Shown one piece after another: positions 25,860 through 34,559 of a stretch of 64,000 bases of DNA. Location of the stretch: assembly GCA_048262455.1 (NCBI GenBank), contig JBLXFD010000004.1, positions 124,001 through 188,000 of the forward strand, read 5' to 3'. The position numbers and the translations under genes were made by a program. The notes under the pieces are model-generated. The model was not told the origin of the DNA. It worked only from the letters and a program-made list of their open reading frames with translations, and searched no databases. How positions within the stretch are numbered: the first letter of the stretch is position 1; each line of letters starts with the position of its first letter. Source of the stretch: Psychromarinibacter sp048262455. GTDB taxonomy: Bacteria; Pseudomonadota; Alphaproteobacteria; Rhodobacterales; Rhodobacteraceae.

Positions 25860-27875
25860 GTGATCGAAGCCGCCATTGAAGCTTTATGGATCATCGGCGA
25901 TCCGTCGCGCCTGATCTTCGTGGCCCTCGGCGTGGTGCTGGGCCTGATGATCGGCGTGATCCCCGGGATCGGCGGCCTCGTCGGGCTGGCCCTGCTGCTG
26001 CCTTTCACCTTCTCCATGGACCCTTATACCGCGCTGGCCTTCCTGGTGGGGGTGCAATCGGTCACCACCACCTCCGATACCATCCCGGCGGTGCTGTTCG
26101 GCGTGCCGGGCACCACCGGCTCGGCGGCGACGGTGCTGGACGGGTACCCGATGGCCAAGCGGGGCGAGGCCGGCCGGGCCTTCGGCGCGGCCTTCACCGC
26201 CTCGGTCTGCGGCGGTCTGTTCGGCGCGGTGGTGCTGGCGATCTCGATCCCGATCCTGCGGCCCTTTATTCTCGCCATCGGCACGCCGGAGCTGCTGGCG
26301 ATCTGCCTGCTGGGCCTGACGCTGATCGTGTCACTCAGCCACGGCGCGCTGTTCAAGGGGCTGGTGGCGGCGGCGCTGGGCCTGCTGCTGGCGACCATCG
26401 GCGACGAGTCGCAGACCGGCCAGCTGCGCTGGACCTTCGGCTCGTTCTACCTGTGGGACGGGCTGAGCCTGGTGCCGGTGGCGCTGGGTCTCTTCGCGGT
26501 GCCCGAGATGATCGACCTGGGCGCCGCCAAGCGCAGCATCGCCCGCGACGGAAAGAAGATGTCGCCCTGGGACCAGGTCGAGGGCATGCGCGACGTGTTC
26601 AAGAACTGGTGGCTGGTGCTGCGGTGCTCGAGCATCGGCACCTTCCTCGGCTCGATCCCCGGCCTCGGGGCGAACGTGATCGACTGGATCTCCTACGGCT
26701 ATGCCGCCCGCGCCCTGCCCGGCGCGCGAGAGACCTTCGGCAAGGGCGACGTGCGCGGAGTGATCGCCTCGGAGGCCGCCAACAACGCCAAGGAAGGCGG
26801 CGCGCTGGTGCCGACGCTGGCCTTCGGCGTGCCCGGCTCCGCCTCGATGGCGATCCTGCTGGGCGCCTTCCTGATCCACGGCATCGCGCCCGGTCCGAAC
26901 ATGCTGGACCGCGATCTCGACATCACCTTCACGCTCATCTGGACCGTGGCGATCGCCAATATTCTCGGCGCCGGCATCTGCTTCGGCCTCGCCGGCCAGT
27001 TCGCCAAGATCGCGGCGGTGCGGGCCGGGCTGCTGGTGCCGCTGGTCTTCGGCATCATGGTGATCGGCGCCTACCAGGGCGCGAAGGACTACAGCGACCT
27101 GATCGTGCTGGCCGCCTTCGGTGCGCTGGGATGGATCATGAAGCGCCTGTCCTGGCCCCGCGCGCCGCTGATCCTGGCCTTCGTGCTGGGCGGGCTGGTG
27201 GAAAGCTACCTGTTCATCTCGCAGCTGCGCTACGGCTTCGGCTGGATGGCGCAGCCCCTGCCCGCGCTGGCGCTGGTGGTGATCGCCTTCCTGCTGCTGC
27301 GGCCGCTGGCGGTGCGCTTCCTGCCCGGCTGGCGCCGGCGGCAGGCCGAGGTGGCCGCGCCCTCCGGGACGCCCGCCGCCACCGCCGCCCACGGCACCCG
27401 GGGCGAGATGATCGCCGACTCGCTGCTCTGGGGCGGGGTGATCGCGGTGATGCTGTACGTCTACTTCAGCTCTGCCGGCTGGGCCGCGCCCGCGCGCATG
27501 CTGCCGCAGGCGGTGGCCATCGCCGGGCTGATCGCGGCCGCCGGCTTCGTGGTCTTCCGCCTGATGGGGCGGATCCCGCCGATGCAGATCTCGGACCGCG
27601 AGCCGCTGGGCACCGTGCTGGTGCAGGCCGCCTGGATCGGCGGGCTGATCGTCGGCGTGCGGCTGGTCGGCATGGTCCCGGCGATTGCGCTGTTCGGCTT
27701 CGCCTACATGCTGGTCGAAGGACGCACCAAGCCGCACCACGCCCTGCTGATCCTGCTGCCGTTCCTCGGCGGCATCTACTTCCTGTTCCACGAAATGCTG
27801 CACATCCCCTGGCCGCAATCGCTGCTGGGCGACCTGCTTCCCGAACTGCGCCGGGCAACCGGCCGCATGATCTGA
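25860..27875 (+). CDS. TctA-TctB fusion permease of a tripartite tricarboxylate transporter
   Basis: Membrane component of the binding-protein-dependent importer. About 671 residues. Residues 1 to ~500 are TctA (PGIGGLVGLALLLPFTF, LFGVPGTTGSAATVLDGYP, GKGDVRGVIASEAANNAKEG, TLAFGVPGSASMAILLGAF). After a Pro/Ala-rich linker near residue 515, residues ~525-671 form a TctB-like four-helix unit. TctA and TctB are usually separate genes, as at 60.6-62.6 kb here. Start is GTG 25860 with GGGGAGG seven bases upstream; the longer ATG frame begins inside the promoter. Confidence 0.9.
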   Translation: MIEAAIEALWIIGDPSRLIFVALGVVLGLMIGVIPGIGGLVGLALLLPFTFSMDPYTALAFLVGVQSVTTTSDTIPAVLFGVPGTTGSAATVLDGYPMAKRGEAGRAFGAAFTASVCGGLFGAVVLAISIPILRPFILAIGTPELLAICLLGLTLIVSLSHGALFKGLVAAALGLLLATIGDESQTGQLRWTFGSFYLWDGLSLVPVALGLFAVPEMIDLGAAKRSIARDGKKMSPWDQVEGMRDVFKNWWLVLRCSSIGTFLGSIPGLGANVIDWISYGYAARALPGARETFGKGDVRGVIASEAANNAKEGGALVPTLAFGVPGSASMAILLGAFLIHGIAPGPNMLDRDLDITFTLIWTVAIANILGAGICFGLAGQFAKIAAVRAGLLVPLVFGIMVIGAYQGAKDYSDLIVLAAFGALGWIMKRLSWPRAPLILAFVLGGLVESYLFISQLRYGFGWMAQPLPALALVVIAFLLLRPLAVRFLPGWRRRQAEVAAPSGTPAATAAHGTRGEMIADSLLWGGVIAVMLYVYFSSAGWAAPARMLPQAVAIAGLIAAAGFVVFRLMGRIPPMQISDREPLGTVLVQAAWIGGLIVGVRLVGMVPAIALFGFAYMLVEGRTKPHHALLILLPFLGGIYFLFHEMLHIPWPQSLLGDLLPELRRATGRMI

Positions 27876-27891
27876 CCTGAAAGGACCTGCC

Positions 27892-29649
27892 GTGAAGGAC
27901 GAGACCCAACCCGAGGGCGAACAGCTGCCGAACCACCCGCTTTACGGCAGCGACCTGATCGCCGAGGCGATGCGCGAGCAGGGCTTCCCCTACATCTGCC
28001 TCAACCCCGGCGCCAGCTACAGGGGGCTGCACGACAGCCTGGTCAACCACCTTGGCAACCAGACCCCCGAGATCGTCACCTGCATGCATGAGGAGCACGC
28101 GGTCGGCATCGCCCAGGGCTACGCCAAGGTCACCGACAAGGCGCTGGCGGTGGCGGTGCATTCCAACGTCGGGCTGATGCATGCCTCCATGGGCATCTTC
28201 AACGCCTGGTGCGACCGCACGCCGATGCTGGTGATTGGCGCCACCGGACCGCTCGACGCCGCCAAGCGCCGGCCGTGGATCGAGTGGATCCACACCACCG
28301 TCGACCAGGGCAGCATGGTGCGCGGCTATACCAAGTGGGACGACCAGCCCGCCTCGCCCGAGGCGGCGGTGGAATCGATCCGGCGCGGGGTGATGCTGGC
28401 CAATACCCGTCCCTCCGGCCCGGTCTACGTGAACCTCGACGTCTCGGTGCAGGAACAGGACGTGGCAGAGCGGCCCGACCTCGGCTCGGTCGCCCGCGTC
28501 AAGACCCCCGAGGACGCAGAGCCGCCCCGCCGCGCGCTGGCGCAGGCGCTGGAGATCCTGTCGAAGGCCGAGCGGCCGTTCATCTTCTGCGGCCGCGGCA
28601 CCCGCAGCGAGGAAGCCTGGGCCGACCGCATCGCCCTGGCCGAACGCCTCGGCGCCCGCACCACCAGCCACATGAAGCTGCCCGCCGGCTTTCCCACCAC
28701 GCACCCCGCCTTCATCGGCGAGACCGGCTGGCGCCTGAAAGGCCGCGTGCTGGAGGCGATCCGGAACGCCGACGCGATCCTGATGCTCGACTGGCTGGAC
28801 GCCGGCAACGCGATCAAGCTGGCCTTCCCCCCGGGAATGGAGCGGCCGCCGATCATCAACGTATCGAACGACTTCCACATACATCGCGGCTGGAACATGG
28901 ATTACGGCGGGCTGCCCGAGGTGGACGTGGCGATCCCCACCGTCACCGAGACCGCCGTGCGCGCCCTGCTGGACGGGCTGGGCGGCGAGGCGGCGCCGCA
29001 GCCGCTGGCCTCCTGGGACGTACCGCAACCGCCGGCGAAGGGCGAAATCGGCCTGATGGACCTGGCCCGCGCCTTCCACCGTGCCAGCCGGGACCGCGAG
29101 ATCTCGATCACCGGGCGCCCGCTGGGCTGGCCGCAGAACGGCAACGAGATCACCCACCCCCTGGGCTTCCTCGGGCACACCGGCGGCGGCGGCCTCGGCG
29201 CCGGCCCGGCGATCGCGGTGGGCGCGGCGCTTGGCCTGCGCGAGATCGGGTCGGACCGGCGCGCCGTGGCGATCCTCGGGGACGGCGACTACACCATGGG
29301 GCTGACCTCGATCTGGAACGCAGCGACGCTGAAGCTGCCGGTGCTGTTCCTGATCGCCAACAACCACTCCTACTACAACGACGAGGATCACCAGATCAAA
29401 GTCGCCCGCCGCCGTGGCCGGCCTGAGGAGAACGCGCCCATCGGCCAGCGCATGCAGGGGCCGGAGCCGGACCTCGCCGGGCTGGCGCGGAACCTGGGGC
29501 TGGAGGCCCCTGCCCCGGTCACCGACCTCGCCGACCTGCCCGCCGCGCTGAACCGCGCATTGGACCGTCTGGCCGAGGGCGCGGCGGTCGTGCTCGACGT
29601 GCGGGTGCGCGCCGAAGACATCGGCACCGAGATGGTGGAACTGGACTGA
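27892..29649 (+). CDS. Thiamine-diphosphate-dependent enzyme (acetolactate synthase/benzoylformate decarboxylase superfamily)
   Basis: 585 residues, three-domain arrangement of ThDP lyases and decarboxylases. Cofactor-activating Glu is E67 in MHEEHAVGIAQGYAK; the ThDP/Mg motif starts GDGDYTMG and ends ANNHSYYND near the C-terminus. Start is GTG 27892 with AAAGGA upstream, 16 bases after the importer gene. It overlaps the alpha/beta hydrolase start by one base. A 2-oxo-acid decarboxylation or carboligation downstream of the UbiD/hydroxylase reactions is plausible; true acetolactate synthase is unlikely given the catabolic context and lack of a small subunit gene. Confidence 0.85.
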   Translation: MKDETQPEGEQLPNHPLYGSDLIAEAMREQGFPYICLNPGASYRGLHDSLVNHLGNQTPEIVTCMHEEHAVGIAQGYAKVTDKALAVAVHSNVGLMHASMGIFNAWCDRTPMLVIGATGPLDAAKRRPWIEWIHTTVDQGSMVRGYTKWDDQPASPEAAVESIRRGVMLANTRPSGPVYVNLDVSVQEQDVAERPDLGSVARVKTPEDAEPPRRALAQALEILSKAERPFIFCGRGTRSEEAWADRIALAERLGARTTSHMKLPAGFPTTHPAFIGETGWRLKGRVLEAIRNADAILMLDWLDAGNAIKLAFPPGMERPPIINVSNDFHIHRGWNMDYGGLPEVDVAIPTVTETAVRALLDGLGGEAAPQPLASWDVPQPPAKGEIGLMDLARAFHRASRDREISITGRPLGWPQNGNEITHPLGFLGHTGGGGLGAGPAIAVGAALGLREIGSDRRAVAILGDGDYTMGLTSIWNAATLKLPVLFLIANNHSYYNDEDHQIKVARRRGRPEENAPIGQRMQGPEPDLAGLARNLGLEAPAPVTDLADLPAALNRALDRLAEGAAVVLDVRVRAEDIGTEMVELD

Positions 29650-30455
29650 TGGCGCTGCGCGACAAGGCCGAAGGCTTCGCCAAGGCGCAGGACGGCACCC
29701 GGCTGCGCTATGTCACCTGGCCCGGCACCCCGGGCGCGCGCCGGGTGGTGCTGATCCACGCGCTTGCGATGGCGGCGGAGTTCTGGGAGGACACCGCCGC
29801 CGCGCTGGGGGACGGCTGGGAGGTGCTGGCGCTCGACTGCCGGGGCCACGGCGCCTCGGACAAGCCGGCGGGGCCCTACTCGGCCGAGCTGTTCGCCGAT
29901 GACGTCGCCGCCGTGATGGATCACGCCGGCTGGCAGGACGCGGTGGTCGCGGGCGCCTCGATGGGCGGCTGCGTGGCGATGGGCGTGGCCGCGCGGCACC
30001 CGCAGCGGGTGCGCGGCCTCGGGCTGATCGACACCACCGCCTGGTATGGCGAGGGCGCCGTGGACGCCTGGGAAGAGCGCGGGCAGAAGGCGGTCTCAGG
30101 CGGCATGGAGGCGCTGGTGGGCTTCCAGAAGACGCGCTGGTTCTCCGATGCCTTCCGCGAGGCGAACCCGGCCACGGTGGAGCGCGCGGTGAAGATCTTC
30201 CTCGCCAACGACCCCGCGCCGTACCTGGAAACCTGCCGCATGCTCGGCCGCTGCGACCTGCGCGACGCGCTCGGTGGCTTCACCTGCAAAACCGCGATTA
30301 TGGTGGGCGAAGAGGATTACGCTACCCCCGTCGCCATGGCAGAGGCGCTGGCCGGCGCGATCCCGCAGGCGCAAATGCGGGTAGTGCCGCAGGTGCGCCA
30401 CTTCACCCCGCTGGAAGTGCCAGGCACGGTGGCAGAGGTCATCGGCGCGACCTGA
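29649..30455 (+). CDS. Alpha/beta hydrolase (3-oxoadipate enol-lactonase-like)
   Basis: 268 residues with the classical fold: HxxxM strand region (VVLIHALAMAAEFW), nucleophile elbow GASMGGC (Ser near residue 102), an acid in MVGEEDYATP and the C-terminal His in PQVRHFTPLE. PcaD-type lactonases share this outline, so hydrolysis of a lactone or ester ring-cleavage product is likely. Shares one base with the ThDP-enzyme gene. It is the last gene before a hairpin and the IS cluster. Confidence 0.82.
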   Translation: MALRDKAEGFAKAQDGTRLRYVTWPGTPGARRVVLIHALAMAAEFWEDTAAALGDGWEVLALDCRGHGASDKPAGPYSAELFADDVAAVMDHAGWQDAVVAGASMGGCVAMGVAARHPQRVRGLGLIDTTAWYGEGAVDAWEERGQKAVSGGMEALVGFQKTRWFSDAFREANPATVERAVKIFLANDPAPYLETCRMLGRCDLRDALGGFTCKTAIMVGEEDYATPVAMAEALAGAIPQAQMRVVPQVRHFTPLEVPGTVAEVIGAT

Positions 30456-30564
30456 GGCCAGCCAAAGCGACCATTGTTCATCATCGCAGGACGGCACGCC
30501 CCCACGTGCCATCCCACGCCCCAGATCGAAACTGAGCTCGCCCTCGAGGCTTCACAGAGCGCTT

Positions 30565-30585
30565 CGCCGGGCCTGAAGCCCGGCG
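30565..30585. terminator. Hairpin at the end of module 1
   Basis: Perfect 8-base arms CGCCGGGC (30565-30572) and GCCCGGCG (30578-30585) with loop CTGAA, about 110 bases after the alpha/beta hydrolase stop. No T-run; a candidate Rho-assisted terminator. It abuts a solo IS end at 30591. Confidence 0.4.
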
Positions 30586-30590
30586 GCAGG

Positions 30591-30625
30591 TTGCTGCCAG
30601 ACTAATTCGAACCAGTCTCAGCTAG
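30591..30625 (-). repeat. Solo IS6-like terminus
   Basis: Bases 30598-30625 repeat exactly, over 28 bases, the transposase-distal terminus of the intact IS copy (33588-33615), then diverge. No transposase sequence is attached, so this is a scar of an excised or recombined copy. Bases 30626-30768 after it hold no gene that I can support. Confidence 0.75.
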
Positions 30626-30768
30626 TCTAGTGTCCTGCCCGATCCGGTTCGGACGCCTGACCCTGGCTCCACCGGTGCGCCCACCGTTGCTGGGCGAGCA
30701 CCACAAAGTTTTCGGTGAGATCTCTACCTGACGTGTCTGAAGGACAGCGGCAACGGCGGCGCTGTCAG

Positions 30769-31385
30769 AGGAGGTGTCAGACGAATTCAAACCAGTCTCA
30801 GCAATGGCAGGACAGCTGCCCCTTATCCCGCGCAGAGGCCGCGCCACTCGGCGAGAGCGGCGGTGCGGTTCGTCTTGAAGATGTCCCGGCTGGAGAGGCT
30901 GCGTTCCTGGTTGAAGTGGTTGAAGACGGACGCGTGCACGTCGAAACGTCCGTGCTTGCGCAGCGTTTTCTAAGGAATTTTAACGCTGCCTTCGTGACAA
31001 AGCTTTCCAGGACCTCGCCCTCGTGATCCACCGCGCGCCACAGGTAGTGCGTGTCACCGTTGATCTTCACGAACACCTCGTCCAGATGCCAGCGCCAGTT
31101 GCTGGAGCGCATGCTCCCGATCCGCCGCCGGCGGATCTCCGAGGCGAACATCGGGCCGAACCGGTGCCACCAGAAGCGCACCGTCTCGTGGCTGACGTCG
31201 ATGCCCCGCTCGTGCAGCAGGTCCTCCACGTTCCGCAGCGAGAGCGGGCAGCGGACGTAGAGCATTACCGCCAGGCGGATGATCTCGGGGCTCGTTTTGA
31301 AGTAGCGGAACGGGCTGCGGCTGGGCACGGGCAGAGGCCACTAAGGCCCCTGCCCCGCCTCAAGGCCGGTTCCTCTGACAGGTCC
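30769..31385 (-). mobile_element. IS6-like element with internal deletion (copy B)
   Basis: Both ends match the intact copy: a GGTGTCAGACGAATTC-type left end near 30773 and TCTGACAGGTCC at 31374-31385. The length is about 617 bases against 815 in copy A; roughly 200 bases of the transposase gene are missing. Another terminus-like word (GCTGTCAGAGGA, 30761-30772) directly abuts the left end. Same orientation as copies A, C and D. End positions are good to a few bases. Confidence 0.85.
30823..31328 (-). pseudogene. IS6-family transposase, frameshifted and deleted
   Basis: Reads like the intact transposase from SPFRYFKTSPEIIRLA through the first catalytic Asp (WRWHLDEVFVKINGD) to ESFVTK and KFLRK, then changes frame and resumes at DVHASVFNHFNQERS near the C-terminus, ending WRGLCAG. 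205 bases are missing relative to copy A, removing the second Asp and the Glu of the DDE triad. Cannot encode an active transposase. Confidence 0.88.
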
Positions 31386-31439
31386 CACAGGCGGGCCAGC
31401 GTGAATGCCCCCGCCGCGAGGCGCCCGTTGAGGGTGCCG

Positions 31440-31609
31440 CTACCTGACCCGTCCGAACCTCCGCGCTGCGACGAGCATGGCGAGCGCGGCTAGAGCGGTG
31501 ACGGCGGCCGCGACGGCGAGTGTGCCGTCGGAACCGTGATGGGCGTGGGGGACTGCAACGCCATGGGCGAAGGCGGGACTTGCGAGGATGACAGCAAGGG
31601 CGGCCGCGG
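31440..31609 (-). pseudogene. Remnant of a small secreted or membrane protein
   Basis: On the minus strand an open frame reads AALAVILASPAFAHGVAVPH, a signal-peptide end followed by a His-rich stretch (HAHHGSDG), then a hydrophobic helix (TLAVAAAVTALAALAMLVAA) and basic residues RRFGRVR before a TAG at 31440-31442. The upstream part runs without a start into the recombinase remnant that begins on the other strand near 31607, so the 5' end seems lost at that junction. No family assigned; the pattern only shows that real coding sequence was cut here. Confidence 0.5.
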
Positions 31610-32842
31610 CTGGAGGCGACGGGCTGCTCCTTCGTCTCCGTCACCCGGGCCTTCAACACCTCCTCGTCCATGGGGCGGCTGACCCTCAACGTGCTGCTGT
31701 CATTCGCCCGGTTCGAACGCCAAGTCACCGCCGAGCGGATCCGCGACAAGATCGCCGCGTCCAAGAAAAAGGGGCTCTGGATGGGCGGCGTCTGCCCGCT
31801 GGGCTACGACCCGCACCCCGATTCGAACCGGCGGGAGCTGGTGGTCAACGAAGCAGAGGCGCAAGTGGTCCGCAGCCTGTTCGACCTCTATCGTCAGCAC
31901 GGCTGCCTGAGAGCGGTGACTGCAGAAGCGGATCGGCTCGGCCTGCGCTCGAAGCGCACCCGCGTCTCGACGGGACGGGTACAGGGTGGCAACCGGATGA
32001 GCCAGGGCCGAATCCACCGGCTTCTGACCAACCCCGTTTACCGGGGACGGATCCGGCACAAGGAGCAGACCTACCCCGGCACCCACCCGGCGATCATCGA
32101 CGAGCCGCTTTGGGACGAGGTGCAACAGCGGCTGCAGGCGGCCAGCGCGAGGCGCCGCGGCGCGGCCCCCGGTGCCCCGGTGGAGATGATCGCGCCGCTC
32201 AAGGGCAAGATGCGCGACGACACCGGCGACCTGCTCACGCCGACGCACACCCAGCGCCGGCGCAAGCGGCTGCGGTACTACGTCTCGAACCGGCTGATCT
32301 CCGGTGGCACGGACCCTTCTGCCTGGCGGCTGCCTGCGAAGGATCTCGAACGGGCCGTCTCCGGCGCCATCGCCGCACATCTCGGCGAATGTGCACGGAG
32401 CCACCAGGGCCTCGTCGATCCGGATGTTCTGCAGGTGGCGTCGGCGGCCGAGGCGCTCGAGAGGCTCGCGGCAAGGATCGCGCAGGAAGGCATCGCGGCA
32501 TCCGCTCCCTTGATCCGGCAAGCTGTCATCGCACCGGGCGAGCTGCAGGTGGAACTGGAACCAGGTGCAGTCGCGCAAGCCGCGGGAATTACCAGCGCCC
32601 TCGCCCCATCCCTCCTCCTGATCCAGCGCGTCGTCCACTGCCGCCGCCGGGGCGTGGAAATGAAGATCATCGCCGGCGACACCGCAGCCGCTCCGGATCC
32701 GATCTTCGTCCGCGCCCTGCGCAACGCCCACGACTGGCCCGCCCGCCTCCGCGGGTGCGCTAACCCCATCCGTCAGGGCCTGTCGGATAACCTGAACTGC
32801 CCCGGTGCTTCGGCATCGGGGCTTTTTTCATTCGTCAGTTAG
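31607..32842 (+). pseudogene. Large serine recombinase, missing the catalytic domain
   Basis: The frame joins the family in mid-protein at LEATGCSFVSVTRAFNTSSS, the end of the resolvase domain, then continues through the E-helix (FARFERQVTAERIRDKIAAS) and the recombinase DNA-binding domain (CPLGYDPHPDSN, GRIHRLLTNPVYRGRIRHKE). The first ~100 residues with the catalytic Ser and Arg are absent. ATG 31670 could begin a truncated product. The zinc-ribbon Cys are not seen, and the C-terminus runs into a terminator hairpin, so the 3' end looks damaged too. Probably a relic of an integrated element. Confidence 0.82.
32799..32828 (+). terminator. Rho-independent terminator
   Basis: Stem GCCCCGGTGC (32799-32808) pairs with GCATCGGGGC (32813-32822) through one G-T pair around a TTCG tetraloop-type centre and is followed by six T residues. 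It acts on rightward transcripts and lies inside the last codons of the damaged recombinase frame. Confidence 0.85.
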
Positions 32843-33433
32843 CGCGGGGGCTTCGTAAGCAGCGATTTGCCATTCGCCTTGATAGTTCGCAATCAGGCCG
32901 TCTTGCGGCGCGTCCATCCCGCCGATTGCAGCGACTTGCCCAAGACACCGGCTAAGGTGCCCCCGAAGAACTTCCAGCGCGTCGAAGTAGGCTTGTCGAA
33001 CATCCGGCGGGCGGTGAAAGTCGCCGAAGCGCGGATGCGGTGGCGCGTCGCTGTTCCGGTTCAACAATTCTTCGTAGGTCATGAACTGACGAATGCCCAA
33101 CGCCATAGCGTCGATAAGTAGGTAAAGCGGCCCGTCGAGAAGGTCGGCAAGTTCAACCTGCTTATCGACCAAGATGCCCCGAATTTCGCCAAGCGGTTTA
33201 AGCGCGTCGTCAATGCAGTTGTCGCAACATTTCCATGCGGAAAGAACGCGGCGATCTGCAAGCCGGATGACAAGTTCGCGCGCAACCTGCCGTTCCTTGT
33301 CCCTTGGGCTGACGGCAATGCCTATGAACGGAAGGTTCAACGTAACGTCGCCGACATGTTTGCCGAACCGACGCTTCGCGCGGCCCACAAGGTCTTTCAT
33401 GTCGAAGCGAAAGGGAATGTCGCCGGTTCTCAT
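32828..33433 (-). CDS. Hypothetical protein, orphan in the IS cluster
   Basis: 201 residues, no confident family; the middle (VARELVIRLADRRVLSAWKC, then DALKPLGEIRGILVD) loosely recalls proteins annotated as DUF6650, which I cannot confirm. No signal peptide or membrane helix; a CDNC pair near residue 70. Base composition is visibly less G+C-rich than the neighbours and codon choice differs, suggesting separate transfer. It lies between the recombinase relic and the intact IS, with an A+T-rich 146-base leader containing palindromes. The ATG at 33433 has a weak GGGGG upstream. Confidence 0.6.
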   Translation of the reverse strand: MRTGDIPFRFDMKDLVGRAKRRFGKHVGDVTLNLPFIGIAVSPRDKERQVARELVIRLADRRVLSAWKCCDNCIDDALKPLGEIRGILVDKQVELADLLDGPLYLLIDAMALGIRQFMTYEELLNRNSDAPPHPRFGDFHRPPDVRQAYFDALEVLRGHLSRCLGQVAAIGGMDAPQDGLIANYQGEWQIAAYEAPALTDE

Positions 33434-33539
33434 GTTGCCCCCAAGTTATTCACGTTTCCGCGATAATATGAGCCTGAAACCTTTGTGGGCACTCCAAATC
33501 AACCGCATGAAAACTGTCAATAGATCGGCAATAGATTTC

Positions 33540-33549
33540 CCCGATCGGG
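33540..33549. repeat. Palindrome and short repeats upstream of the orphan gene
   Basis: CCCGATCGGG is a perfect 10-base palindrome, flanked by TTTC and AAAT as a bulged extension. Just left, AATAGAT occurs twice and GATCGG recurs (33519-33546). The cluster lies between the orphan gene's start and the end of the intact IS; it may be an operator or an old recombination site. Confidence 0.4.
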
Positions 33550-33579
33550 AAATTATTCAAGATTTCAAGGATGTATGGC

Positions 33580-34394
33580 GGTGCTGGCAGACTAATTCGA
33601 ACCAGTCTCAGCTAGGGCAGGACAGCTGCCCCTTATACCGCGCAGAGGCCGCGCCACTCGGCGAGAGCGGCGGCGCAGTTTTTCTTGAAGTTGGCTCGGG
33701 AGTAGAAGCTGCGCTCCGAGTTAAAGTGGTTGCTGACCGAGGCGTGGACGGAAGCGAACATCTGCAAACTTCGCATTCGCCGGAAGCGTAGCATCGCCCG
33801 CTCGCGTAGTCGGAATGGCCGGTGGGAGTTCTCGGCGCGGTTGTTCAACCAGCGGCCGCTTTCCTGCCGACCGGCTGCGCCGATTTCTTTTAACGCCGCG
33901 CCGTAGGAGCGGAGCCGGTCGGTGACGATGGTCTCGGGTCGACCGTAGCGCTTCATTGATCTCTTGAGAAATTTCATCGCAGCTTTCCTGTCGCGGGTCT
34001 TTGTCACGAAGCTCTCGAGGACCTCGCCCTCGTGGTCGACAGCCCGCCACAGGTAATGCCTCTCACCGTTGATCTTTACGAACATCTCGTCGAGATGCCA
34101 ACGCCACTGGCTGGACCGCATCCCCTCGACCCGGCGCTTCCGGATCTCGGCTGCGAACATTGGGCCGAAGCGGTGCCACCAGAAACGAACCGCCTCGTGG
34201 CTGACGTCTATCCCACGTTCGTGCAGCAGGTCCTCCACGTTCCGCAGCGAGAGCGGGAAGCGGACGTAAAGCATCACCGCCAGGCGGATGATCTCGGGAC
34301 TCGTCTTGAAGTAGCGGAATGGGCTGCGGTTTGGCATAGGCACAGGCTACCAAGCCCCCTGCCCCCCCTCAAAGCCGATTCCTCTGACAGGACC
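33580..34394 (-). mobile_element. Intact IS6-like insertion sequence (copy A)
   Basis: About 815 bases. The ends are imperfect inverted repeats: GGTGCTGGCAGACTAATTCG at 33580 and, read inward on the other strand, GGTCCTGTCAGAGGAATCGG from 34394. One full transposase gene fills it. Flanking eight-base windows (33572-33579 and 34395-34402) do not match, so no target duplication is seen; the flanks were probably rearranged after insertion, as IS6-type cointegration and homologous recombination between copies would do. Confidence 0.85.
33633..34343 (-). CDS. IS6-family (IS26-like) DDE transposase
   Basis: 236 residues, typical for IS6. Helix-turn-helix region LSLRNVEDLLHERGIDVSHE, then the catalytic triad D85 (RWHLDEMFVKING), D142 (TIVTDRLRSYG) and E171 (NNRAENSHRPFR). 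Complete and apparently functional, so it could act on the related damaged copies in the window if their ends are recognised. ATG 34343 or 34337 may be used. IS6 enzymes form cointegrates and join flanking DNA between direct copies. Confidence 0.95.
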   Translation of the reverse strand: MPMPNRSPFRYFKTSPEIIRLAVMLYVRFPLSLRNVEDLLHERGIDVSHEAVRFWWHRFGPMFAAEIRKRRVEGMRSSQWRWHLDEMFVKINGERHYLWRAVDHEGEVLESFVTKTRDRKAAMKFLKRSMKRYGRPETIVTDRLRSYGAALKEIGAAGRQESGRWLNNRAENSHRPFRLRERAMLRFRRMRSLQMFASVHASVSNHFNSERSFYSRANFKKNCAAALAEWRGLCAV

Positions 34395-34559
34395 CGCCCT
34401 GCCCTTCAGACCGGTTATAGCCGACCGGCCGCTTCCCCGCGCATGGCACAGCGCGAACACGTTGCGTCGCGACGCGGGTTCTATTATCCTGAATTACGAA
34501 TATAGATATTGAAGCGCTCATCGGCCGCCCGACCGCGGCGAACTAGAAGGAAATGCGTA

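Noticed and set aside
30626..30768. Possible small gene or MITE between the solo IS end and copy B
   Set aside because: Short frames there lack a start with a ribosome site and the suggested inverted ends match over only about six bases.
31607..32842. Functional site-specific recombinase or active prophage/ICE integrase
   Set aside because: The catalytic domain is missing and no phage structural, conjugation or attachment-site sequences were seen nearby.
33572..34402. Target-site duplication of the intact IS copy
   Set aside because: Eight-base flanks on the two sides do not match, so no duplication can be claimed.
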